DNA from: an uncultured Phycisphaerales bacterium
GTDB taxonomy: Bacteria; Planctomycetota; Phycisphaerae; WQYP01
Direction: 5' to 3'
NCBI GenBank assembly: GCA_903868035.1
Contig: CAIPTQ010000286.1
Span: 1 to 5,142 of the forward strand
DNA length: 5,142 nt
Under the pieces are notes generated by a model. That model did no database searches. It saw only the letters and a program-made list of their open reading frames with translations, and had not been told where the DNA came from. Below are positions 1-4,880 of this stretch, in pieces. Each line of letters begins with the position of its first letter. Within the stretch, counting starts at the first letter, position 1. The translations under genes and the position numbers were made by a program.

Positions 1-1
1 C

Positions 2-1375
2 GCCGTGCAGCTCGGCCTCACCGCCACCCCCAAACGCAAAGACAATATCGACACCTATCGCTACTTCGGCGACCCCGTCTATATCTACTCCCTCAAGGAC
101 GGCATCAACGACGGCTTCCTCACCCCCTTCCGCGTCAAACAAATCGCCACCACCCTCGACGAATACGTCTACACCCCCGACGACAACCTCATCGAAGGCG
201 AAGTCGAAACCGGCCGCCGTTACGTCGAAGCCGATTTCAACAAGATCATCGAAATCAAGGAACGCGAAGCCAAACGCGTCCAGATTTTCATGGACGCCAT
301 CAACCAATCCGAAAAGACCCTCGTCTTCTGCGCCACCCAGCTCCACGCCCTCGCCGTCCGCGATCTCATCAACCAATACAAAACCTCCACCGACCCCAAC
401 TACTGCCAGCGCGTCACCGCCGACGACGGCACCCTCGGCGAACAACATCTCCGCGACTTCCAGGACAACGAAAAATCCATCCCCACCATCCTCACCACCT
501 CCCAAAAACTCTCCACCGGTGTCGACGCCCGCAACATCCGCAACATCGTCCTCATGCGCACCATCAACTCCATCATCGAATTCAAACAAATCATCGGCCG
601 CGGCACCCGCCTCTACGACGGCAAGGATTACTTCACCATCTATGACTTCGTCAAAGCCTATCACCACTTCGCCGACGAAGAATGGGACGGCCCGCCGCTT
701 GAGCCTGAACCCAAAAGCAAACGCCCGCCCACCGTTCCCGATCCCAATATCCAAGTGACGCCCCCGCCGCCCACGCCCCGCCCCCAAAAAATCAAAATCA
801 AGCTCGCCGACGGCAAGGCCCGCCAAATCCAGCACATGATGTCCACCACCTTCTGGCACCCCGACGGCACCCCCATGTCCGCCCAGCAATTCATGGAACT
901 TCTCTTCGGCCACCTCCCCTCCTTCTTCAAAAATGAAGCCGAACTCCGCGCCCTCTGGTCCGATCCCAACACCCGTAGAAAACTCCTCGAAGGCCTCGCC
1001 GAAAAAGGCTTCGGCCACGACCAGCTTGCCGAGATGCAGAAGATCATCGACGCCGAAAAATCCGACCTCTTCGACGTCCTCGCCTACGTCGCCTACACCC
1101 TCCCCACCCTCACCCGCCAGCAGCGCGCCACGCAAGCCCAGTCATCCATCGCCACCCTCTTCCCCACCAACCAGCAACTCTTCCTAAACTTCGTCTTATC
1201 TCAATACGTCAAAGTCGGCGTCGAAGAGCTCGACCCTTCCAAACTCTCCCCGCTCCTCAAGCTCAAGTACAACAACGCCATCCAGGACGCCATCGCCGAT
1301 CTCGGCCAACCCGAAGAAATCGGCCGGGTTTTCACAAGCTTCCAAAAATTCCTCTACATCCCAACCGCCGCCTGA
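2..1375 (+). CDS. hsdR: Type I restriction endonuclease subunit R, C-terminal part (5' end outside window)
   Basis: HsdR is the motor and nuclease subunit of a type I restriction-modification complex (HsdR2M2S): it translocates DNA using ATP and cleaves far from the recognition site. The open frame enters from the left edge, and the GTG at position 5 is an internal Val rather than a start. Counting that Val as residue 1, the visible helicase motifs are motif III LTATP (5-9), a motif IV-like stretch TLVFCATQLHA, motif V with LSTGVDARNI, and motif VI QIIGRGTRL (195-203). A Pro-rich linker follows at about 229-268. The rest is a helical C-terminal domain containing FWHPDGTPMS and ending FQKFLYIPTAA, as in the EcoEI-type HsdR C-terminal domain. 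The N-terminal nuclease domain and motifs I/II are not visible. The C-terminus looks intact, with no frameshift. The next genes are unrelated and convergent, so hsdM and hsdS, if present, should lie to the left. Confidence 0.93.
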   Translation, partial: AVQLGLTATPKRKDNIDTYRYFGDPVYIYSLKDGINDGFLTPFRVKQIATTLDEYVYTPDDNLIEGEVETGRRYVEADFNKIIEIKEREAKRVQIFMDAINQSEKTLVFCATQLHALAVRDLINQYKTSTDPNYCQRVTADDGTLGEQHLRDFQDNEKSIPTILTTSQKLSTGVDARNIRNIVLMRTINSIIEFKQIIGRGTRLYDGKDYFTIYDFVKAYHHFADEEWDGPPLEPEPKSKRPPTVPDPNIQVTPPPPTPRPQKIKIKLADGKARQIQHMMSTTFWHPDGTPMSAQQFMELLFGHLPSFFKNEAELRALWSDPNTRRKLLEGLAEKGFGHDQLAEMQKIIDAEKSDLFDVLAYVAYTLPTLTRQQRATQAQSSIATLFPTNQQLFLNFVLSQYVKVGVEELDPSKLSPLLKLKYNNAIQDAIADLGQPEEIGRVFTSFQKFLYIPTAA

Positions 1376-1396
1376 ATATCCGCCATGCCGCATCGC

Positions 1397-1445
1397 GAAC
1401 TGACCACTGCCCACTGCCCACTGACAACTGACACCTGACCACTCA
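1397..1445. repeat. Seven-unit heptamer tandem array, consensus CCACTGA
   Basis: Seven consecutive 7-nt units are read directly: GAACTGA, CCACTGC, CCACTGC, CCACTGA, CAACTGA, CACCTGA, CCACTCA. The array starts 22 nt after the hsdR stop and runs into the inverted-repeat element that begins with CAATT at 1444. Shorter arrays with the same consensus and the same right boundary (CCAYTCA followed by ATT) lie at 2246-2266 and 2856-2876. Heptameric short tandem repeats are known in cyanobacterial genomes. No function can be assigned here. Confidence 0.8.
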
Positions 1446-1589
1446 ATTATTAAACCCTCCCGAGGCGCGTTCCGACGACGCGCACAGGCATGCCGCAGTG
1501 TATCGGATCGCGGGTTAAACGGTGTCAGGCGCGTTCCGCGAGCGGGTTTAATGATGCCCAAGAGGCGCATTCGGGAGGTTAAATAATTG
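1444..1589. repeat. About 146-bp element with terminal inverted repeats and 32-bp internal periodicity
   Basis: The left end reads CAATTATTAAACCCTCCCGA (1444-1463). The right end, read on the complement from 1589 to 1571, is CAATTATTTAACCTCCCGA: the same sequence apart from one mismatch and one 1-nt gap. Inside, AGGCGCGTTCCG occurs exactly at 1463-1474 and 1527-1538, 64 bp apart, with a 10/12 copy at 1563-1574. The motif GGGTTAAA, GGGTTTAA, AGGTTAAA starts at 1512, 1544 and 1576, exactly 32 bp apart. I see no convincing coding frame and no clear target-site duplication at the flanks. It sits between convergent gene ends and could be a MITE-like or REP-like dispersed repeat, or a large RNA or cruciform structure. 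Copy number elsewhere cannot be seen from here. Confidence 0.65.
1465..1483. terminator. GC-rich hairpin downstream of hsdR, possible transcription stop
   Basis: GCGCGT (1465-1470) pairs with ACGCGC (1478-1483) around a 7-nt loop. It lies in the convergent intergenic region 90 nt beyond the hsdR stop and within the larger inverted-repeat element. No T-tract follows on either strand, so it is not a classical intrinsic terminator. It may only be part of the repeat's own fold. Confidence 0.25.
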
Positions 1590-1638
1590 TCAGGGCGAGA
1601 TTCGATCGCCGCTTTTGCGATATTGCACAATCCGTTGG

Positions 1639-2232
1639 TCAATCCAAAAATCCCTTCCGCACTTCCTTGCTCGTCTCATACGTCCCCTCCCACAATATCG
1701 CCCCTTCCGTCCCCCCGGATATCCGCGTCAACTGGTACTTGCACAAATACGTGTCGTTCCGCGTCCGCCGCGTCACGTTTGAATCCGACCAGAACTCCGC
1801 ATACAACGCATACTCCGGCACGATCCGGTCCTCCGACGGCCCCAGCTTCGCCAGCGGCACCTCCTCCGCCCGCAACTTCTCATAATCCGCCCGGTTGATG
1901 CACCACACAAACCGGTTCGCCAGCTCCGGCTGGCCCGCCAGCAGCCCCTGCAAGCGCGCCACAAACAGCTCCGCCTGGTTGTCCGGAATGATGGTGCCGG
2001 TGAAGTTGGTCACCGGCTTGATCACAATTTTCAGCGGCCCGATCGCCCAGGCCGCGTGTATCCGCGCATCCGCGATGATCGACTGCGCCATTCGGTTGGT
2101 CATGGCCTGCATGTCGTAGGAATCCAGCAGCGTCGAGGACGCGTTCCGGTTCACCGCCGTGGTGTCGCACGCCGCCCCCAACACGCACACCGCCAAACTC
2201 AACCCGCACAACCCGGCATTTCGTCGATTCAT
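1639..2232 (-). CDS. LpoB-like lipoprotein, diverged third paralogue (gene C)
   Basis: Predicted exported lipoprotein of 197 residues, last gene of the operon. I start it at the ATG at 2232, because the in-frame GTG at 2256 lies in the heptamer array and would put a non-signal stretch before the signal peptide. A GGA at 2240-2242 lies 7 nt upstream. The signal peptide runs MNRRNAGLCGLSLAV to Cys22 (GAAC lipobox, acceptable but lacking the usual Leu at -3). The mature part keeps the outline of the two upstream paralogues: an amphipathic segment near 40-55, a beta-like IKPVTNFTGTI (71-81), LQGLL (94-98), NRFVW (106-110), YALYAEF (141-147), YLCKYQLT (162-169) and a WEGTY motif (181-185). It ends in a basic ETSKEVRKGFLD tail, closer to the EIRK-type ending of LpoB proteins than the EVQTLN end of its neighbours. 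LpoB activates peptidoglycan synthases from the outer membrane; that role here is inferred from family resemblance only. Cys residues at 111 and 164 are not obviously conserved in the paralogues. Confidence 0.75.
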   Translation of the reverse strand: MNRRNAGLCGLSLAVCVLGAACDTTAVNRNASSTLLDSYDMQAMTNRMAQSIIADARIHAAWAIGPLKIVIKPVTNFTGTIIPDNQAELFVARLQGLLAGQPELANRFVWCINRADYEKLRAEEVPLAKLGPSEDRIVPEYALYAEFWSDSNVTRRTRNDTYLCKYQLTRISGGTEGAILWEGTYETSKEVRKGFLD

Positions 2233-2245
2233 AACCACATCCAAA

Positions 2246-2266
2246 TAACTGACCACGGACCATTCA
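2246..2266. repeat. Three-unit heptamer array at the gene B/gene C junction
   Basis: Units TAACTGA, CCACGGA, CCATTCA, followed by ATT. On the minus strand the last unit covers the stop codon and part of the last Asn codon of gene B, and the other two fill the spacer before gene C. The same arrangement occurs at the gene A/gene B junction. Confidence 0.65.
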
Positions 2267-2839
2267 ATTCAACGTCTGCACTTCATATTCCCCGCTCCAC
2301 AACTGCATCCCCGTCGCCAAACTTGTCAGCCGGAACTGCAACAGGTAGTAAACTTTGCCCGTTTTGTTCATCGAGAAAATCGTCGAAGACAGTGCGAACT
2401 GCGGTTTGATGCCCGGGCTGGCAGGCGGTGCCGCGCCCTCGGCTTGCTTCAATTGATTCGCGACTTCCAGCACAAAAATAGCGCGGTTCGCCGTCTCCCC
2501 CACGTTCATCAAGCTGGCGAGTTTGGCGCCGTAGATGCTCATATCGCGGCCGGCCATATCCTCAGTCTTGTTGGCGATCGATTTAATGACGATCACGGCT
2601 TTTGTCGGATTATTGGCGACCTCTTTACACGTCAGGATATCCGACACCAAGCGCCCGGCCAGTTCCCGCAAATCCCTCGATGAGGCCGCCTGGCTCGCCG
2701 CCGCAGTCGCTGGCACCGTAGCCGTGGCCGGCCCAGTCGCCGGCGCAATGCCCGTCGCCGGCCCCGTGGTCTGCGCCATCGCCGCCCACACCCCCAGCGC
2801 CAAACCCAACGCCCCCACCACCCCATCGCGCATCTTCAT
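2264..2839 (-). CDS. LpoB-like secreted protein with Ala/Thr/Pro linker (gene B)
   Basis: Predicted exported protein of 191 residues, middle gene of the operon. I chose the ATG at 2839: GAAGGA lies 7 nt upstream, and the product then begins with a clean signal peptide (charged MKMRD, hydrophobic core to about 20, AMAQ cleavage region). The in-frame GTG at 2866 lies in the heptamer array. Unlike A and C there is no lipobox Cys, so it is probably cleaved by signal peptidase I and periplasmic. Residues 23-54 are a low-complexity linker of TGPAT-type units. The folded part shares with gene A RDLREL (55-60), the NKTEDM...GR segment (90-98), IYGAKL (102-107), NVGET (112-116) and QFAL (147-150), then YYLLQFRLT (164-172), TGMQLWSGEYEVQTLN (176-191). 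This is the layout of LpoB-like peptidoglycan-synthase activators. Function is inferred from that resemblance; a binding partner cannot be seen. Confidence 0.78.
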   Translation of the reverse strand: MKMRDGVVGALGLALGVWAAMAQTTGPATGIAPATGPATATVPATAAASQAASSRDLRELAGRLVSDILTCKEVANNPTKAVIVIKSIANKTEDMAGRDMSIYGAKLASLMNVGETANRAIFVLEVANQLKQAEGAAPPASPGIKPQFALSSTIFSMNKTGKVYYLLQFRLTSLATGMQLWSGEYEVQTLN

Positions 2840-2846
2840 ACCCACA

Positions 2847-2852
2847 TCCTTC
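2847..2852 (-). promoter_or_regulatory. Ribosome binding site of gene B
   Basis: GAAGGA on the minus strand, 7 nt before the ATG at 2839. It decides the start against the upstream GTG at 2866. The following leader GGATGTGGGTATGAA matches the leader of gene C (GGATGTGGTTATGAA) at 14 of 15 positions, showing that the initiation region was duplicated along with the gene. Confidence 0.7.
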
Positions 2853-2855
2853 AAC

Positions 2856-2876
2856 AAACTGGCCACTGACCACTCA
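2856..2876. repeat. Three-unit heptamer array at the gene A/gene B junction
   Basis: Units AAACTGG, CCACTGA, CCACTCA, followed by ATT. The last unit overlaps the minus-strand stop codon of gene A (2874-2876). The 14-mer CTGACCACTCAATT (2866-2879) is identical to 1435-1448 beside the inverted-repeat element. The array makes up most of the 34-nt spacer between genes A and B. Confidence 0.7.
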
Positions 2877-3464
2877 ATTCAGCGTCTGCACCTCATAGTC
2901 CCCGCTCCAAGACTCGCCGCCGGTGTCGATGTTCGTCAGCTTGAACTTGAACAGGTAATACGTCGTCGGCCCGTTTCTCATCGAATACACGGTCCCATTG
3001 AGGGCGAACTGCGGAATAATCCGCGTTCCCACGGTCGGGGCGCGGCCCACATCCTCGCCAATCGCCGGCCGGGCGCCTTCCGAAGCCTGATAACCCTCCG
3101 TCACTGTCCGCTGGGCCACAAATAAAATCCGATCCTTCGTCTCCGGCGTGTTCAACAGCCCCTCCAGCTTCGCCAGATAAATATCCATGGGACGCCCCGG
3201 CATATCCTCCGTCTTGTTCAACATGTCCTTCATCACCACGGTCACCCGGAACGGATTCCGCACAATGTCATCGCACTGCATCACCTTCGGCGCCAGCCGC
3301 GAGGCCATCTCCCGCAAATCCCGGCACTGCAATCCCCGCGTGTCGCCCCGGATCGTATCCATGTTCGGCCGCAGCTCATCGCGCGTCTTGTCGCACCCCA
3401 CGCCCGCCAGCGCCAATCCCGCCGCCACGCCCAAAACCGCCATGTTCTTGGTAAACAACCGCAT
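2874..3464 (-). CDS. LpoB-like lipoprotein, first gene of the operon (gene A)
   Basis: Predicted exported lipoprotein of 196 residues. The ATG at 3464 has AAGGAG 6 nt upstream. The signal peptide MRLFTKNMAVLGVAAGLALA leads to Cys24 (GVGC lipobox; Gly instead of Leu at -3, still within the broad PROSITE pattern). The mature domain contains CRDLREMASRL (47-57), a beta-like VTVVMKDMLNKTEDM (74-88), MDIYLAKLEGLL (93-104), DRILFVAQR (111-119), then PQFALNGTVYSM (151-162), TYYLFKFKLTNIDTG (168-182) and WSGDYEVQTLN (186-196). The order NKT segment, then RxLFV, then ALxGTxxSM, YYLxFKLTxxxTGxxxWSxxYE follows the LpoB-like fold that activates penicillin-binding proteins. No PBP gene is in the window, so its target is unknown. 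Gene B follows after 34 nt, so co-transcription is likely from the promoter at 3517-3544. A generic CsgG/TolB-N-like envelope lipoprotein is the alternative. Confidence 0.8.
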   Translation of the reverse strand: MRLFTKNMAVLGVAAGLALAGVGCDKTRDELRPNMDTIRGDTRGLQCRDLREMASRLAPKVMQCDDIVRNPFRVTVVMKDMLNKTEDMPGRPMDIYLAKLEGLLNTPETKDRILFVAQRTVTEGYQASEGARPAIGEDVGRAPTVGTRIIPQFALNGTVYSMRNGPTTYYLFKFKLTNIDTGGESWSGDYEVQTLN

Positions 3465-3470
3465 GAGTCA

Positions 3471-3476
3471 CTCCTT
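3471..3476 (-). promoter_or_regulatory. Strong ribosome binding site of gene A
   Basis: AAGGAG on the minus strand, 6 nt before the ATG at 3464. It is the best Shine-Dalgarno in the window and suggests that gene A is translated more efficiently than gene C, whose leader offers only GGA. Confidence 0.75.
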
Positions 3477-3516
3477 GGACGCCAAGCGCCCGAAAATTCA
3501 CTTCCAACACACTTAG

Positions 3517-3544
3517 ATTACACCCCGCAGGGTGCGTTAGTCAA
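3517..3544 (-). promoter_or_regulatory. Sigma70-like promoter of the LpoB-like operon
   Basis: On the minus strand, TTGACT (3544-3539, 5/6 to TTGACA) is followed after 16 bp by TGTAAT (3522-3517, 5/6 to TATAAT). Transcription would begin near 3510, giving a leader of about 45 nt to the ATG at 3464. No alternative promoter is apparent in the two short spacers downstream, which supports a single three-gene transcript. Confidence 0.6.
3521..3534. promoter_or_regulatory. Inverted repeat inside the operon promoter spacer, possible operator
   Basis: CACCC-CGCA-GGGTG lies almost entirely between the -35 and -10 elements of the minus-strand promoter, where a bound protein would block RNA polymerase. 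The arms are only 5 bp, so chance is a real alternative in GC-rich DNA. Confidence 0.3.
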
Positions 3545-3576
3545 AAATCTCCGTACGGCGCGGAGTTCACGTTTTA

Positions 3577-3590
3577 GTGTGTTATCACAC
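3577..3590. promoter_or_regulatory. Inverted repeat GTGTG-TTAT-CACAC upstream of the pseudouridine synthase gene
   Basis: Perfect 5-bp arms around a 4-nt centre, placed about -30 to -44 relative to the start expected from the TATAAT box at 3609-3614, where a -35 element would lie. AGTGTGTT also occurs in inverted orientation at 3506-3513, on the other side of this divergent region. It is a candidate regulator site; no regulator gene is in the window. Confidence 0.3.
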
Positions 3591-3608
3591 CGCAAGGCCA
3601 ACATACCC

Positions 3609-3614
3609 TATAAT
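3609..3614 (+). promoter_or_regulatory. TATAAT -10 element just before the pseudouridine synthase start
   Basis: A perfect TATAAT ends 9 bp before the ATG at 3624. A transcript starting 6-8 bp downstream would begin at about 3620-3622 and carry only a few untranslated bases. No Shine-Dalgarno is visible before the ATG, which fits leaderless translation. The -35 region is poor (TCACAC at an 18-bp spacing). The surrounding ATACCCTATAATC nearly matches ATACCCTAAAATC at the right window edge. Confidence 0.55.
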
Positions 3615-3623
3615 CGGCGTTCT

Positions 3624-4766
3624 ATGAGCCAAGATTCCGCAATACCTCCTGATTCTATCCCCGAATCCCCCCCGGAATCCCCTTTTCCCGAAGAAATCGC
3701 TGACGCCCAAGACGCCGATATCATCGCCCCCACACCCGCCACTCCGGAAAAAGCCCTCCACCACATCCGCTACGAAATCCGCCACGATCTCCAGAAACGC
3801 GTAGATCTCTACCTCCGCGACCGCCTCCCACTCTGGTCCCGTTCCATGCTCCAGCGCCTCGTCAAGTCCGGCACCGTCTTCGTCAACGGCAAACCCGCCA
3901 AGTCCTCCACCCTCCTGCGTGCCGGCGACGTCATCGAGGCCACCCTCCCCATCGTCTCACCCCAGGAAGCCCTCCCCGAGGAAATCCCCCTCCACATCAT
4001 CTACGAGGACGACGCCTTCATCGCCCTCAACAAACAGGCCGGCCTCATCGTCCACCCCGCCCGCGGCCACTGGACCGGCACCCTGATCAACGCCCTGCTC
4101 TACCACGCCCGCGCCACCCACTCCACCCTCTCCACCGGCTCGGACCCCTGGCGCCCCGGCATCATCCACCGCCTCGACCGCGACACCACCGGCCTGATCC
4201 TCATCGCCAAAACCGACGAGGCCCACTGGCGCCTCGCCGGCCAGTTCGAGCGCCGCACCATTAAAAAAACCTATCTCGCCCTCGTCCACGGCCTCGTCGA
4301 GCTCGACTCCGACCTCATCGACGCCCCCCTGGGCACCCACCCCCAAATCCGCGAAAAATATGCCGTGCGACCGGAGATTGGCCGCCCCGCCCAAACCGTC
4401 TACTCTGTTCTCGAACGTTTCCGCATCGGCCGCGCCGGCTACACGCTGCTGGAACTGGCCCCCAAAACCGGCCGCACGCACCAGCTCCGCGTCCACCTCT
4501 CGCACATCGGCCACCCCATCGTCGGCGACTCCACCTACGGCGGCCGCCAAATCACCATGGAAGACATCACACGTGCATCCCACCCGCCGGATGGGGATGC
4601 AATCGAAAATCAAAAATCGAAAATCGAAAATTCCCCACTCATCACCCGCCAGGCCCTCCACGCCTTCCGCCTCCAGTTCGTCCATCCCTTGAAATTCGAC
4701 CGCCTCACCCTCGAAGCCCCACTCCCGGCCGATTTCCAGCGCCTCCTCAATCTCCTCCGCGCATAA
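3624..4766 (+). CDS. rluD: RluA-family 23S rRNA pseudouridine synthase (RluC/RluD type)
   Basis: Converts uridines to pseudouridine in rRNA in the cytoplasm; RluD acts on helix 69 of 23S rRNA. The product is 380 residues. Residues 1-47 are an acidic, Pro-rich extension. An S4 RNA-binding domain follows (about 58-108, KRVDLYLRDRLP through VFVNGKPAKSS and AGDVIEATLP). The catalytic domain has IIYEDDAFIALNKQAGLIVHP (126-145, split here only by reading), then the signature IIHRLDRDTTGL with catalytic Asp185, KKTYLALVHG, and GRTHQLRVHLSHIGHPIVGD (283-302). Residues about 311-338 form a variable loop containing NQKSKIEN, encoded by an A-rich heptamer array; RQALHAFRL then resumes the family pattern. 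It is longer than E. coli RluD (326) because of the N-terminal extension and this loop. I chose the ATG at 3624 because the in-frame GTG at 3579 lies upstream of the TATAAT box. RluC and other RluA-family specificities cannot be excluded, so the symbol is tentative. Confidence 0.93.
   Translation: MSQDSAIPPDSIPESPPESPFPEEIADAQDADIIAPTPATPEKALHHIRYEIRHDLQKRVDLYLRDRLPLWSRSMLQRLVKSGTVFVNGKPAKSSTLLRAGDVIEATLPIVSPQEALPEEIPLHIIYEDDAFIALNKQAGLIVHPARGHWTGTLINALLYHARATHSTLSTGSDPWRPGIIHRLDRDTTGLILIAKTDEAHWRLAGQFERRTIKKTYLALVHGLVELDSDLIDAPLGTHPQIREKYAVRPEIGRPAQTVYSVLERFRIGRAGYTLLELAPKTGRTHQLRVHLSHIGHPIVGDSTYGGRQITMEDITRASHPPDGDAIENQKSKIENSPLITRQALHAFRLQFVHPLKFDRLTLEAPLPADFQRLLNLLRA
4575..4600. repeat. 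Intragenic inverted repeat beside the rluD-internal heptamer array
   Basis: GCATCCC (4575-4581) and GGGATGC (4594-4600) form a 7-bp stem around a 12-nt loop, immediately left of the A-rich heptamers. It encodes part of the variable loop (ASHPPDGDA) of the pseudouridine synthase. Together the hairpin and array look like one inserted unit of about 58 bp, which is an inference. Confidence 0.45.
4602..4632. repeat. Heptamer array ATCRAAA translated in frame within rluD
   Basis: Four units, ATCGAAA, ATCAAAA, ATCGAAA, ATCGAAA, followed by ATT. The A-rich composition contrasts sharply with the GC-rich gene around it. It is translated as the ENQKSKIEN segment (residues 328-336) without breaking the frame. 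It falls between two conserved blocks of the RluA fold, in a loop that varies among family members, so activity is probably kept. Confidence 0.75.
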
Positions 4767-4840
4767 TCCGGTACGCCAATCTCCCGCTTGGCCCGGTGTC
4801 CGTGCCTGCACTATGTGTTTGCGCAGTCCCCCTCTCGCGC

Positions 4841-4860
4841 GGGCTTGCCTTTTGGCGCCC
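4841..4860. terminator. Hairpin between convergent rluD and the small ORF
   Basis: GGGC (4841-4844), a TT bulge, GCC (4847-4849), loop TTTT, GGC (4854-4856) and GCCC (4857-4860) make a 7-bp bulged stem in the 114-nt convergent spacer. No T-tract follows on either strand, so it is at best a weak or factor-dependent terminator signal. Confidence 0.3.
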
Positions 4861-4880
4861 CACGCCACGAGGCCCCGCCT

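Noticed and set aside
1465..1483. Strong intrinsic terminator for hsdR
   Set aside because: The stem is good but no T-tract follows on either strand, so it is listed only at low confidence.
1512..1583. 32-bp periodic motif as a CRISPR array
   Set aside because: Only the ends of the units are conserved, there are two full periods, the copies are degenerate, and no cas gene is visible.
1444..1589. Insertion sequence
   Set aside because: No transposase frame and no convincing target-site duplication (flanks are CACT and TCAG); kept only as a repeat element.
1196..1642. Minus-strand frame of 148 codons across the repeat region and the hsdR end
   Set aside because: It runs antisense to the hsdR C-terminus and through the heptamers and inverted repeat, giving low-complexity translation (SCQWAVGSGQF) and no plausible start signal.
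2840..2866. GTG starts at 2866 (gene B) and 2256 (gene C)
   Set aside because: Both lie in the heptamer arrays and would place hydrophilic residues before the signal peptides; downstream ATGs have better-placed ribosome binding sites and give standard signal peptides.
2535..3125. Plus-strand frame of 196 codons antisense to genes A and B
   Set aside because: No domain; the minus-strand frames have signal peptides, ribosome binding sites and mutual homology.
3957..4868. Long minus-strand open frame of 303 codons antisense to rluD
   Set aside because: Gly/Ala/Val/Glu-rich product with no recognisable domain; it is the expected open shadow of a GC-rich gene with C-ending codons, and the plus-strand frame has clear RluA motifs.
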